Origin: an uncultured Porphyromonadaceae bacterium | Lineage (GTDB): Bacteria; Bacteroidota; Bacteroidia; Bacteroidales; Muribaculaceae | Direction: 5' to 3' | DNA length: 64,000 bases | NCBI GenBank assembly: GCA_947176295.1 | Contig: CAMWQB010000003.1 | Coordinates: 1-64,000 of the forward strand | In this document: piece after piece, positions 8,321 to 17,482 of the stretch | Layout of the letters: every line of letters begins with the position of its first letter | Position numbering within the stretch: position 1 is the stretch's first letter | Program-made: the position numbers and the translations under genes | Notes under the pieces: generated by a model | Told to the model about the DNA's origin: nothing | Databases searched by the model: none | Seen by the model: the letters and a program-made list of their open reading frames with translations, nothing else

Positions 8321-10837
8321 ATGAACATTTCCTATAAATGGCTGAAGCAGTATCTGGAGCCTGAGCTGACATTGGGCCCGGACGAGCTTGCAGCAGCGCT
8401 GACGTCGATCGGTCTTGAAACGGGCGGCGTCGAGCGTGTTGAGAGCATCCGCGGCGGACTTCGCGGCATAGTAATCGGCAAGGTGCTTACCTGCGTGGAT
8501 CACCCCGACAGCGACCACCTTCATATCACAACGGTAGATCTGGGCCTGCCAGAGGGCCCCGTGCAGATTGTGTGCGGCGCCCCGAACGTTGCTGCCGGAC
8601 AGACGGTGGTAGTTGCCACGGTGGGCACGACGCTCTACGACGGCGACAAGGAATTTAAAATCAAAAAATCGAAAATACGCGGCGTTGAGTCCTTCGGGAT
8701 GATCTGCGCCGAGGATGAAATCGGCATTGGCACGTCGCACGATGGCATAATCGTGCTGGGCGCGGAGGCTGATTCTTTCATCGGTCGCCCTGCAGCTGAC
8801 TATTACAACGTCGAGGACGACTACGTGCTTGAGGTGGACCTTACTCCCAACCGCATCGATGCGGCGAGCCACTATGGCGTGGCCCGCGATCTGGCAGCGC
8901 GTCAGAGCGTGCATTCCGCGGAGATGAAGGCCGTGCGCCCGAGCGTCGAGGGCTTCAGCATCGATCGTCCCGATGAGGCGGGAGTGAGTGTCGACATCAG
9001 CAGGGCCGACGGCGGCGTTACGCGCTACTGCGGTTTGACGATAAAGGGCGTAAGCGTCAAGGAATCGCCTGAATGGCTCAAGGAGCGCCTTACGGCCATA
9101 GGCCTGCGCCCCCACAACAATATCGTGGACATTACGAACTATATCCTCCATGCTTTCTGCCAGCCGCTGCATTGCTTCGATGCTTCGACGCTCAAGGGCG
9201 GCCACGTTGTGGTGCGCCGGGCGCATGAGGGCGAGAAATTCGTTACTCTGGACGCGGTGGAACGCACGCTGAGCTGCGCCGACCTCATGATATGCGACGG
9301 CTCGGATGCGAAGTGCATCGCCGGCGTGTTCGGCGGCCTTGAATCCGGCACGACCGAACGCACGACCGATATCTTCCTTGAGAGCGCCTGCTTCAATCCC
9401 ACGAGCGTGCGTCGCACGGCGCGGCGCCTGGGCATCAGCACGGACTCGTCGTTCCGCTACGAGCGCGGCGTCGATCCGAACGGATGCGAATACGCTCTGA
9501 AGCTTGCTGCAATGATGGTGAAGGAGCTTGCCGGTGGCGAAATCGTGGGCAGCCTCGTGGACCTCTATCCTGAGCCGGTGAAGCCTTATGCCGTGGAACT
9601 GAGCTACGCCCAGGTGTGGCGCCTTATCGGGCGGGAGATTCCGGCCGAAACTATCGACAAGATTCTCGAAGCGCTCGAAATCCGTATTGCCGGCCGCCGC
9701 GTGTGCGCTGAATGCGGCGAGGAGGTGCTGGAGCTTGAGGTTCCGACTTATCGCTTCGACGTGCGCCGCCCCTGCGACGTGATCGAGGAGATTCTGCGCA
9801 TCTATGGCTACAACAATATTGAAATGAACGACGAGCTGCATGCGTGCATTTCGTATAAGACGGCTACGGATAAGGACGATGCTCTCCGGAGGCTCATCTC
9901 CGAGCAGCTCACGGGCGCCGGGTTCAACGAGATTCTGAACAATTCGCTGACGGCCGAGGGCTACTACGAGGGCCTTGCGGAGTATCCGGTGAGCGGGCTT
10001 GTGCATCTTCTGAACCCTCTGAGCCAGGAGCTGAACGTGATGCGCGGGACTATGCTTTTCGGTGGGCTCGAGAGCGTGGTCCACAACGTGAACCGCCGCG
10101 CCTCCGACCTTGCGCTCTATGAGTTCGGCAAGGTCTATGCCTACAACCCCGAGAAGGGCCTCGACGACAGCAATTCTCTTGCGGCCTACTATGAGGAGAC
10201 GCACCTGGCGCTGTGGATGACGGGCAACAGGCGCCCCGCCGGCCACTGGCTGCGCAAGGAGGAGGAAGCAACGTTCTACGACCTGAAAGGTGCTGTGGAG
10301 AATGTGTTCCGCCGTCTTGGCCTCGAGAGCAAGATTGTCTTCGACACGGAGGCTCCGCTGGCCGAGGGCGACATGTTTGCCGAGAAGCAACGCATCATTA
10401 TGGGCGGCGGCACGACCGTGGGCTTTATCGGCCGCGTGAATCCGGCGCTTGCGCGCAAGCTGGACGTGAAGGTTCCGGTCTACTACTGCGAGCTGCTCTG
10501 GGACAAGCTCTCGAAGGCTTCGCTGAAGACGAAGACGGAGTTTACGCCGCTGCCCAAGACGCAGCCTGTGAAGCGCGATCTATCGCTGCTTATCGACTGC
10601 GGCGTGAGCTTCGCGGAAGTGGAGAAGGCCGTACGCGAGGCCGAACGCAAGCTCCTTACGGGCGTGAGCCTCTTCGATGTCTACGAAGGGAAGAATCTCC
10701 CGGCCGGGAAGAAGAGCTATGCTATCTCGATGACGCTGCAAGACCCTGAAAAGACCCTTCAGGACAAGCACATCGACAAGATCATGACCAAGATTATCGA
10801 GACGCTGCGCTCGAAGTTTAATGCCGAGCTGCGCTGA
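8321..10837 (+). CDS. pheT: Phenylalanine--tRNA ligase beta subunit, 838 aa
   Basis: The beta subunit of the (alpha-beta)2 enzyme that charges tRNA-Phe. Domains in order: N-terminal B1; an EMAP-like tRNA-binding domain from about residue 40 (IGKVLTCVDHPDSDHLHIT...IVCGAPNVAAGQ); the B3/4 editing domain (TRYCGLTIKGV...PHNNIVDITNYI...QPLHCFD); B5 (YRFDVRRPCDVIEEILRIYGY); the catalytic-like core; and a C-terminal anticodon-binding FDX-ACB domain (FTPLPKTQPVKRDLSLLID). The length is normal for Bacteroidales. The start MNISYKWL was chosen because family members begin there; 21 upstream in-frame codons are unconserved. pheS is not in the window. yebC follows after 50 bases. Confidence 0.96.
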   Translation: MNISYKWLKQYLEPELTLGPDELAAALTSIGLETGGVERVESIRGGLRGIVIGKVLTCVDHPDSDHLHITTVDLGLPEGPVQIVCGAPNVAAGQTVVVATVGTTLYDGDKEFKIKKSKIRGVESFGMICAEDEIGIGTSHDGIIVLGAEADSFIGRPAADYYNVEDDYVLEVDLTPNRIDAASHYGVARDLAARQSVHSAEMKAVRPSVEGFSIDRPDEAGVSVDISRADGGVTRYCGLTIKGVSVKESPEWLKERLTAIGLRPHNNIVDITNYILHAFCQPLHCFDASTLKGGHVVVRRAHEGEKFVTLDAVERTLSCADLMICDGSDAKCIAGVFGGLESGTTERTTDIFLESACFNPTSVRRTARRLGISTDSSFRYERGVDPNGCEYALKLAAMMVKELAGGEIVGSLVDLYPEPVKPYAVELSYAQVWRLIGREIPAETIDKILEALEIRIAGRRVCAECGEEVLELEVPTYRFDVRRPCDVIEEILRIYGYNNIEMNDELHACISYKTATDKDDALRRLISEQLTGAGFNEILNNSLTAEGYYEGLAEYPVSGLVHLLNPLSQELNVMRGTMLFGGLESVVHNVNRRASDLALYEFGKVYAYNPEKGLDDSNSLAAYYEETHLALWMTGNRRPAGHWLRKEEEATFYDLKGAVENVFRRLGLESKIVFDTEAPLAEGDMFAEKQRIIMGGGTTVGFIGRVNPALARKLDVKVPVYYCELLWDKLSKASLKTKTEFTPLPKTQPVKRDLSLLIDCGVSFAEVEKAVREAERKLLTGVSLFDVYEGKNLPAGKKSYAISMTLQDPEKTLQDKHIDKIMTKIIETLRSKFNAELR

Positions 10838-10887
10838 CCAACACAGATTATTAAAATACAAAACTATATACAGACTAATTCCACACT

Positions 10888-11625
10888 ATGGGAAGAGCAT
10901 TTGAATACCGCAAGGCCCGCAAGCTCAAGCGCTGGGGCAATATGTCGCGCACTTTCACGCGCATAGGCAAGGAAATCACTATCGCTGCCAAGGCAGGCGG
11001 CCCGGACCCCGACACCAATCCCCGTCTTCGCGCTCTGATGCAGAATGCAAAGGCGGCAAACATGCCCAAGGATACCGTAGAACGCGCAATCAAGAAGGCT
11101 ACGGAAAAGGATGCCGGCGACTATAAGGAAATCTCCTACGAAGGCTATGGCCCTCACGGCATCGCTATCTTCGTTGAGGCTGCTACGGACAACAATACCC
11201 GCACCGTGGCCAACGTGCGCTCGTACTTCAACAAGTTCGGCGGCACGCTGGGCACACAAGGATCGCTCACTTTCCTCTTCGAGCACAAGTGCGTGTTCAA
11301 GATCAAGCCTAAGGATGGCGTGGGCCTGGACGACCTTGAGCTCGAGCTCATCGACTACGGTGTGGACGAGCTTGGACACGACGAGGATGAGGACGGCAAC
11401 GAGCAGGTGGTGCTCTACGGTGCGTTCGAGGAATATTCCCACATCCAGAAATATCTCGAGGAGAATGGCTATGAGATCATCTCTTCCGAGTTTGAGCGCA
11501 TCCCCAACGACCTGAAGGACGTTACGCCCGAGCAGCGCGAAGCCGTGCAGAAGCTCCTTGACAAAATCGAGGAGGACGAGGATGTGCAGAACGTGTTCCA
11601 CAACATGAAGGAAGAAGAGGAATAA
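10888..11625 (+). CDS. yebC: YebC/PmpR-family protein, 245 aa
   Basis: The full-length YebC/TACO1 family is recognisable from the N-terminal region MGRAFEYRKARKLKRWG followed by FTRIGKEITIAAKAGG, and the central YEGYGPHGIAIFVEAATDNN segment. Family members have been described as DNA-binding transcriptional regulators and, for some, as ribosome-associated factors that relieve stalling; the sequence does not show which role applies. The C-terminus is strongly acidic (DKIEEDEDVQNVF, then KEEEE). It lies 50 bases after pheT in the same direction and is probably co-transcribed. Two hairpins follow before the convergent glycosyltransferase gene. Confidence 0.93.
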   Translation: MGRAFEYRKARKLKRWGNMSRTFTRIGKEITIAAKAGGPDPDTNPRLRALMQNAKAANMPKDTVERAIKKATEKDAGDYKEISYEGYGPHGIAIFVEAATDNNTRTVANVRSYFNKFGGTLGTQGSLTFLFEHKCVFKIKPKDGVGLDDLELELIDYGVDELGHDEDEDGNEQVVLYGAFEEYSHIQKYLEENGYEIISSEFERIPNDLKDVTPEQREAVQKLLDKIEEDEDVQNVFHNMKEEEE

Positions 11626-11640
11626 TACCTTTCCGCACAA

Positions 11641-11670
11641 CTCTCCCCGCCCGGATATAGGCGGAGGGAG
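11641..11670 (+). terminator. Hairpin after yebC, probable terminator
   Basis: CTCTCCCCGCC pairs with GGCGGAGGGAG (one mismatch, one G.T) around an 8-base loop, 15 bases after the yebC stop. The T-tract (ATCTTT) is weak. Confidence 0.6.
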
Positions 11671-11689
11671 AATCTTTAAAGACTAAACC

Positions 11690-11738
11690 GCGAGGGACGT
11701 GCCTTCTGCAACTAAAACGCAGAAAACACGTCTCTCGC
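11690..11738. terminator. Long two-part hairpin between convergent genes
   Basis: GCGAGGGACGTG (11690-11701) pairs with CACGTCTCTCGC (11727-11738), then after a 2x2 internal loop TTCTGC pairs with GCAGAA around a 9-base loop. It lies between yebC and the convergent GT2 gene and may stop transcription from both sides, although neither side has a long T-run. Confidence 0.55.
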
Positions 11739-11763
11739 TTATTGCGAATTTCTCCGGATTCGG

Positions 11764-12714
11764 TCAGGGAAGATGAATGAATCCTGCGGCGGCTTTGACG
11801 CGCCAGCGCAGACTTATCTCGGGGTCGAAAAGGAGGTCGACCCACCGACTTAGAATATAGCGGCGATTCTTTCTAAGCCATTTTTTGTATTGTTTGTTTT
11901 TTCGGAACCGGACGATTCTCAAGGCCGAAAAGATGTGAGTGTAAAGTTTGTATCTTTCGAATGATTTCCTTACCTCAGGTGCGTCCTGCGGGATTATTGA
12001 GTTCAGATAGTCGAGGTTGGCGAAGATATCGAAAAATGAGTCTTTGAATGAGTGCGATGCGCTGTCTAAGACCGGTCTGTAATAATAGTAAGCTTTCGGG
12101 AGCACACATACCTTGTGGTTCTTCAGGTGAACTTCAAGGATGAATGTGAGATCTTCATTGTGGCGGATGTCCCGAAAACGTGTATCGCCTATTGCCGAGC
12201 GACTGAAAAGTCTTGTACAAGCCGAGATGTTGAGTTTATAGTCGAGGCATCTACAAGCCACTTGCGCCCCGGAGCCTACAAACCCCTCTATTTTGGCTTT
12301 ATTTTTTTCGGGAGAAGTTTCGGAATTGACATTCCAAGGCAGAAATCCCGAAACGACGATAGGCGCATTGTTAGAAAAGGAGGCCTCTACCATTTCTGCA
12401 TACATTTCGGGCTTGATGGTATCATCGCTGTCGATAAAGCCTATGAAGTTGCCTTTTGCAATTTCGATACCGGCGTTTCTCGCAGATGATACTCCCCCGT
12501 TTGTTTTATGGATCACTCTGATTTTCTCGGGATGCATGGCCGCGTATTCATCGCAGATTTTTCCGGAGGCGTCTTTGCACCCGTCGTCCACCAATATGAT
12601 TTCGATATTCGGATATGTCTGTGCAAGGATAGAATCTACACACTCGCCCAGGTACTTTTCAACGTTGTATACAGGAATGATGACTGAAACGAGAGGGCTT
12701 GGATTATCTGACAT
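11764..12714 (-). CDS. Family 2 glycosyltransferase, 316 aa
   Basis: A GT-A fold GT2 enzyme that transfers a sugar from a nucleotide donor onto a growing glycan. The N-terminus PLVSVIIPVYNVEKYL, the donor-site region EIILVDDGCKDASGKICDEY, and the metal-binding motif FIDSDDTI (Asp-Ser-Asp-Asp) are all present. The C-terminal third is basic and probably membrane-associated. It starts 4 bases after the polymerase gene, so the two form one transcript with the Wzc and Wza genes. Base composition is more A+T-rich than in the flanking housekeeping genes, as is common for exchangeable surface-polysaccharide genes. The sugar specificity cannot be read from the sequence. Confidence 0.9.
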   Translation of the reverse strand: MSDNPSPLVSVIIPVYNVEKYLGECVDSILAQTYPNIEIILVDDGCKDASGKICDEYAAMHPEKIRVIHKTNGGVSSARNAGIEIAKGNFIGFIDSDDTIKPEMYAEMVEASFSNNAPIVVSGFLPWNVNSETSPEKNKAKIEGFVGSGAQVACRCLDYKLNISACTRLFSRSAIGDTRFRDIRHNEDLTFILEVHLKNHKVCVLPKAYYYYRPVLDSASHSFKDSFFDIFANLDYLNSIIPQDAPEVRKSFERYKLYTHIFSALRIVRFRKNKQYKKWLRKNRRYILSRWVDLLFDPEISLRWRVKAAAGFIHLP

Positions 12715-12718
12715 TATT

Positions 12719-14053
12719 TCAATTTTCTTGTAAAAGGGCTGATGGGTCGTCTTTTTTATTCAGCGGTTGCAGGTTCAATGCAAGAGCGATGTAGGTAATC
12801 ATCATGCAGAAAGTATAGAAAGCGAATGCGTCGTTATATACTTGATCCAAGATTAAGATGATGGCTAAAAATATCAGGATCCTGTTTAGTTGGGGATTCC
12901 CTTTCACCTTATAGAAAAACACGGAAAAGTATGCCCACAGAAACCAAATCATGCCGATGATTCCAAGCTGGATTATGACGGTAAAGGGCCATGGAAGCGA
13001 TCCTCTGAGTAGCCATTTGTTCTGGGTTGCAAATTTGGTCGGATTGAGATTTGTGTTTCCTCTGAACTGCCCGAGTCCGGCTCCGAACCATATACCTCCG
13101 GGTGTCTTTTTCAAGGGGTCCCACATAAGCATGAGCTTGCCCACGCGCTGAATATCAACGGCCCAAAAATCTTCGGGATTGCTCTCGTCAACATCGAAAT
13201 CGCCATCTTGAACCATAAGTGCGATGTCGACGTAGTAGTCGAGGTCGTCGCCAACAAGATAGTCGTAAATATATTCCGACGAGAAGACTGTATCGAAGTC
13301 CTGACCGGTTGCCTTGATGTATAGATGCGCCATCCCGATAAGGGCTGCGATACCTATTGGAATGATGTATACGAGCTTAACCATCAAGGCTTTAGAGGGA
13401 CGACAAAGCAGAATGGCATATACCACGGCGAGAATGAAACTGATTTTGGTCTCGTTGAGGAGAGTGGGATACAGGAGGATAAAGTTCCATTTGTTTTCTT
13501 TGAAACTTTTCCCGATGTTGTTGAAATCCCAATTCTGTATCGTGAGGTAGAAGGAGGTGAGATATATGAGAATGGACACAACCCCGGAGAATCCGAAGCC
13601 CATAGATCCTCCGCCATGGTCGTTGGCTCCGAAACGGAGAAACTGGATGGTGATACATATGGCCTGTATTACAAGCCAGATTTTGAGCTGATGATCGAAT
13701 TTTTTCTTAAATTCGGGAGCTCTCTCGCCTGTAAGGAAGAAGCGGATAATGGGGATAGCAAACAGTATTCCAAAAAAGCCTCGCGAGCCGTTGAAAAACA
13801 TCACGATGCCGACATGATTTAGGATGATCGTCGATATGAAGCCGATTATGAGAAATGTATAGATAATCCACTTATCGAGACGGTTCTTCAGCAGCATGAG
13901 GCCAAGCAGGAGCAGAGCAGTGTCCTCGAGAACCATAACATAAGATTGTAAAGTTTTTAGTGCCGGGACATCATCTGCAAAAAAACCGTAGCACATTCCT
14001 GTCCAGAAGAGGACGAGGAATGTGCGGTAATATAGCTTGTATTTATCTATCAT
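12719..14053 (-). CDS. O-antigen ligase/polymerase-like membrane protein (Wzy-type), 444 aa
   Basis: A polytopic membrane protein with about ten hydrophobic helices and one large loop near residues 240-345 (rich in Asp, with DFDTVFSSEYIYDYLVGDDL and the GGIWFGAGLGQFRGN segment), the topology of Wzy polymerases and WaaL ligases. Its place between the Wzc kinase and a glycosyltransferase points to polymerising exopolysaccharide repeat units in the inner membrane. Sequence of this class is poorly conserved, so the call rests on topology and context. The gene is visibly more A+T-rich than its surroundings, suggesting horizontal exchange. Confidence 0.75.
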   Translation of the reverse strand: MIDKYKLYYRTFLVLFWTGMCYGFFADDVPALKTLQSYVMVLEDTALLLLGLMLLKNRLDKWIIYTFLIIGFISTIILNHVGIVMFFNGSRGFFGILFAIPIIRFFLTGERAPEFKKKFDHQLKIWLVIQAICITIQFLRFGANDHGGGSMGFGFSGVVSILIYLTSFYLTIQNWDFNNIGKSFKENKWNFILLYPTLLNETKISFILAVVYAILLCRPSKALMVKLVYIIPIGIAALIGMAHLYIKATGQDFDTVFSSEYIYDYLVGDDLDYYVDIALMVQDGDFDVDESNPEDFWAVDIQRVGKLMLMWDPLKKTPGGIWFGAGLGQFRGNTNLNPTKFATQNKWLLRGSLPWPFTVIIQLGIIGMIWFLWAYFSVFFYKVKGNPQLNRILIFLAIILILDQVYNDAFAFYTFCMMITYIALALNLQPLNKKDDPSALLQEN

Positions 14054-14086
14054 GGCTCGAGAAAAGCGCGCGTGGCGCCGGCGGGT

Positions 14087-16387
14087 TTAATAGATGTTTT
14101 TTTTCGTGGAGCGATAGCCGTATCCATAGCCTTTTCTTGACTCTGTGCCGTTGACAACGATGGATAGCTTCTTAAGCCGCTTGGTGTCGTAGATTTCGTT
14201 GATGAAATCGATGTCCTGTTTGCCTGTGAAGTTGGCGCGGCAGACGTATATCGTGGCATCGGAGATGCGGTCGAGGGCGAAGGTGTCGCTGACCATACCG
14301 ACGGGTGCGGAGTCGACGATAATGTAGTCGTACATGCTGCGCAGGGTCTGGAACATGGCGTCGATTTTTTGGCTCGTAAGGAGCTCGGAGGGATTTGGGG
14401 GCACGGGGCCGGCTACGATGACGTCCATTCCTTCGATTTCCTTGAGAGGCGTGATGATCTGCTTGATCTGCAGGTCTTCCGACGACAGATACTGGGTGAG
14501 ACCGAACTGTGGATGCAGGTTGAGATAGGACGCGAGGCGGGGCTTGCGGATGTCCATGCCGATGAGCACCACTTTCTTGCCCAGGAGGGCGAGAGTGGCC
14601 GCGAGATTGACGGAAACGAAGCTCTTGCCTTCGCCCGAGGAGGTGGACGTCATGAGGACAACCTTGTCGTTCTTGCCTCCCATGATGAACTGGAGGTTGG
14701 AACGGAGCAGGCGGAAAAGCTCGGTGGTCGAGGAGGTGTCCGTGGGCGTAACCACAAGGTTGCGGCCTGACTTGTCGGTGCATATCTCGCCAAGGATCGG
14801 GGCGTCGGTGAGGCGCTTGACTTCGCTTACGGACGTAAACTTATCGTTGAGGAAGTTTTTGAGCCACAGATATATCGGCGGGAGGAGCAGACCGATGAAG
14901 AAGGCTATCAGGAGAATCATCTTCTTGCCCATGGAGAGGGGGTCGATGAGAGTGTAGGCCTCGTCGATGATAGTGCCTTTGGGTACTGCGTTGGCCAGCA
15001 GGATTGCATTTTCTTCGCGGCGCTCCAGAAGGAAGACGTAGAGGTTTTCCTTGATGGTCTGCTGGCGAAGCATGTCGCGGAATGCTCGCTCCTGCGAGGG
15101 GATGTTGCCGAGGCGGGTATCGGCGGCGCGTTTTGCGCTTTCGAGCTCCTTGACGGCGATGCGCTGGGTGTCGTAGGCTTTGGAGAGTGAGGTGTTGATG
15201 TTGGAGCGCATTGCTGCGATCTGCTCGTCGAGGAGGCGTAGGGCGGTGTTGTTCGAGCGAGCGTTGCTGGCCAGCTCCATGCGCTTCATGATGAGCTCGT
15301 TGTAGGTCCGGATGGCGGTCTCGAGCCCTTCGGTCGAGGTGGTCATCGGGATGAGCGAGTTGGAGTTGGATGGCTCGGAAATGAAGTCGCGAATCATTTT
15401 GAGAATTTCGGCCTCGGTCTGTGCTTCGATGAGCTGAGCTTCGACTTCTCCTTTCTTCTGGCTCTGATATTTGGCTTCGACTTCGAGGTCTACGATGCCT
15501 TCCTTCTGCTTGTAGTTCTGGATGTCGCCTTCGGCCGTGTCGAGGTCTCCGGCGAGGAGTTTGAGACGTGTTTCGAGGAATTCGGCAGTTTTTTCGCCCT
15601 GGAGATTCTTCTGGTCGACGCCTTTTTTATTGTACTCGGCCATTATTTCGTTGAGGATGTCCATGCCGTATTCGGGATTTGGCGTGTTTATGGACATCTC
15701 GATGACGTTGCTCTTTCGGCTTGCCATTTCGCAGTTTACGTTTTTAGCAAGCGTCTCCGCTGCCGAGTCGTAGCTTGTAATCAAGATGGTGGTCTTGAGG
15801 TCTTTGCCTTTCACGAAGTGATCGGTTTTGTTGAAGACGAATTTGCCGAAAGTCGTTTCGAGCGTTACGGGGAATGTAGCGTCCTTTATATCTGCGATTT
15901 TTTCGCGATCGGCCTTTCCGGTGATGGATACTTTCTCTTTGTCGTTGACCTTTACAACGAAGCTTAGGCTTGTGGAAAGAGTGTCTGGCAGTTCGGGGTT
16001 CATGAACACCTGGACGGGATAATCCTTGTAGGCGAAGTGGGAGTCCATGAAGCCGTCGCGGACGTAGTGCGAGACCTCGGTCTGAAGTGCGCGGGCCACC
16101 GAACGGTAGACCGTATGGGAGGAAATGACGAAAATCTCGTCTTCGATGTATCCGCCGTCGCCGAAGAGGGCGCCCATTGCTCCGAGTGTGGATATGGGGT
16201 TTTCGTTGCCAGTATTGATTGAGATGTTTGCCCTTACGCCGTAGAGAGGTTTGTTGATGCGGGTGTACATGAACCCTGCTGCGACGCAGATTATTACTGA
16301 AAGGACAAAAAGATACCAGTGCGATACGTAGCCCTGCAGCAGGCCTCTTATATCGAAGTATTCGGAGCTGGGTTTGCGTTGTGCCAT
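14087..16387 (-). CDS. Wzc-type polysaccharide copolymerase and tyrosine autokinase, 766 aa
   Basis: An inner-membrane chain-length regulator fused to a bacterial tyrosine kinase. The Wzz domain begins at the N-terminus with a first membrane helix near residues 24-46 (WYLFVLSVIICVAAGF). A long periplasmic coiled-coil segment follows, then a second helix near 487-507 (MILLIAFFIGLLLPPIYLWL). The cytoplasmic kinase has Walker A TSSGEGKS (about 580), Walker A' VLIGMDIRKPR (about 605) and Walker B IIVDSAP (about 690). The C-terminus carries the tyrosine cluster expected for autophosphorylation (GYGYGYRSTKKNIY). No cognate phosphatase gene is present in the locus. It lies 34 bases after the Wza-like gene. 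Confidence 0.94.
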   Translation of the reverse strand: MAQRKPSSEYFDIRGLLQGYVSHWYLFVLSVIICVAAGFMYTRINKPLYGVRANISINTGNENPISTLGAMGALFGDGGYIEDEIFVISSHTVYRSVARALQTEVSHYVRDGFMDSHFAYKDYPVQVFMNPELPDTLSTSLSFVVKVNDKEKVSITGKADREKIADIKDATFPVTLETTFGKFVFNKTDHFVKGKDLKTTILITSYDSAAETLAKNVNCEMASRKSNVIEMSINTPNPEYGMDILNEIMAEYNKKGVDQKNLQGEKTAEFLETRLKLLAGDLDTAEGDIQNYKQKEGIVDLEVEAKYQSQKKGEVEAQLIEAQTEAEILKMIRDFISEPSNSNSLIPMTTSTEGLETAIRTYNELIMKRMELASNARSNNTALRLLDEQIAAMRSNINTSLSKAYDTQRIAVKELESAKRAADTRLGNIPSQERAFRDMLRQQTIKENLYVFLLERREENAILLANAVPKGTIIDEAYTLIDPLSMGKKMILLIAFFIGLLLPPIYLWLKNFLNDKFTSVSEVKRLTDAPILGEICTDKSGRNLVVTPTDTSSTTELFRLLRSNLQFIMGGKNDKVVLMTSTSSGEGKSFVSVNLAATLALLGKKVVLIGMDIRKPRLASYLNLHPQFGLTQYLSSEDLQIKQIITPLKEIEGMDVIVAGPVPPNPSELLTSQKIDAMFQTLRSMYDYIIVDSAPVGMVSDTFALDRISDATIYVCRANFTGKQDIDFINEIYDTKRLKKLSIVVNGTESRKGYGYGYRSTKKNIY

Positions 16388-16421
16388 CTTGTGGGTGGGG
16401 AGGATGGATTATAAGGTGAAA

Positions 16422-17225
16422 TTATTTGATAGCAAGTGCGATTACGAGCGATGCAACGACAGATGCCGCGCTGACTACGGTGGAGATAACGGTGAGTTTG
16501 TAGGCGTTGTCCTGGTTGTATTTGGAGTTTGCCTGGCGCACTTTGTTGGGCTGAACGTATACGTAGTCGTTCTGCTTGAGGTAATAGTATGGAGATGTGA
16601 GGGTTTCGGATGAATTGAGGTCGAGATGATGGTATGTGCGCTTCCCGTTCTCTTCACGGATGATGAGGACATTTGAGCGTTCGCCATAGGGGGTGAGATC
16701 GCCGGCGGCGCCGAGTGCGTCGAGAACCGTGAATCTGTTGCCGTCGACTTTGATAGTGCCGGGCTTGCTGACTTCGCCTGCAACAACGACATTGAAGTTG
16801 GCAATCTGGACTGTTACTATGGGATCGTTAACATCGGCGGCGATTTTGGTGGTGAGTTCATCGCACAGCTGTTCGCAGGTCATGCCTGCAACGTGGAGCT
16901 TACCGAGGATAGGGAAATTGATATAACCCTTGGTGTCAACGATATATACCTGCTGGCGGGGAGCTGTTGAAGCTGAAATTTTTTCTCTTGTAGCGGGGTT
17001 TACTAAAGGTAGGTTATAAGGCAGAGACGCTTCCGGAACTTCGGACTGAACTGTGATGAAAAGCTCGTCATCGGGCTTTATTTCAGGGAGATAATTACCT
17101 GCCTCGAAGCTGCCTTCTTTGATAGTTGAAATGTCGGTGAAGTAGGGCAGCACGGTCTTGGATGAACTGCAAGAAGAAAGCAGAAGAAGGGCTGCGGCTA
17201 TCGTGGATAATGATTTGAGTTTCAT
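16422..17225 (-). CDS. Wza-type polysaccharide export lipoprotein, 267 aa
   Basis: An outer-membrane export channel component. The signal peptide ends in the lipobox LSSC (Cys 19), giving a lipoprotein. The Poly_export domain follows (PEIKPDDELFITV, then VYIVDTKGYINFPILGKLHVAG), then an SLBB-like domain (NFNVVVAGEVSKPGTIKVDG and LTPYGERSNVLII). A hydrophobic segment at the extreme C-terminus (LTVISTVVSAASVVASLVIALAI) may be the amphipathic barrel helix or a membrane anchor. It is the first gene of the minus-strand run into Wzc, polymerase and GT2, and is preceded by a 257-base gap with inverted repeats. Confidence 0.93.
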   Translation of the reverse strand: MKLKSLSTIAAALLLLSSCSSSKTVLPYFTDISTIKEGSFEAGNYLPEIKPDDELFITVQSEVPEASLPYNLPLVNPATREKISASTAPRQQVYIVDTKGYINFPILGKLHVAGMTCEQLCDELTTKIAADVNDPIVTVQIANFNVVVAGEVSKPGTIKVDGNRFTVLDALGAAGDLTPYGERSNVLIIREENGKRTYHHLDLNSSETLTSPYYYLKQNDYVYVQPNKVRQANSKYNQDNAYKLTVISTVVSAASVVASLVIALAIK

Positions 17226-17363
17226 TTCGCAATAGGGTTGTGAATGGAAAGTATCGAGTTTATAACGTGGGTATGTAAACTTTTATTGTGTGTAAATATT
17301 TTTTGAATTGCAAAATTTTAAAATGTTCGTGGGATAGTCTATTTGCTACTTCTCTATCAGTTC

Positions 17364-17439
17364 AGAGGATGGATTGTGTTTTTTTATTGAGAATCCTCTA
17401 ATATTCAGGTTCTGTATCTCTTAAGGTTCTTAACCTGAA
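17364..17439 (-). promoter_or_regulatory. Inverted repeats in the leader upstream of the Wza-like gene
   Basis: TTCAGGTT (17404-17411) can pair with AACCTGAA (17432-17439); alternatively AGGTT (17424-17428) pairs with AACCT (17432-17436) in a short hairpin, so the two structures exclude each other. A further pair, AGAGGAT (17364-17370) with ATCCTCT (17393-17399), lies nearer the gene. The sequence shows only the pairing; an attenuator-like role is inference. Confidence 0.35.
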
Positions 17440-17482
17440 AGAGTGGAATTGTGTATTAACAATCAGGGAGTTGTGGATGCCA

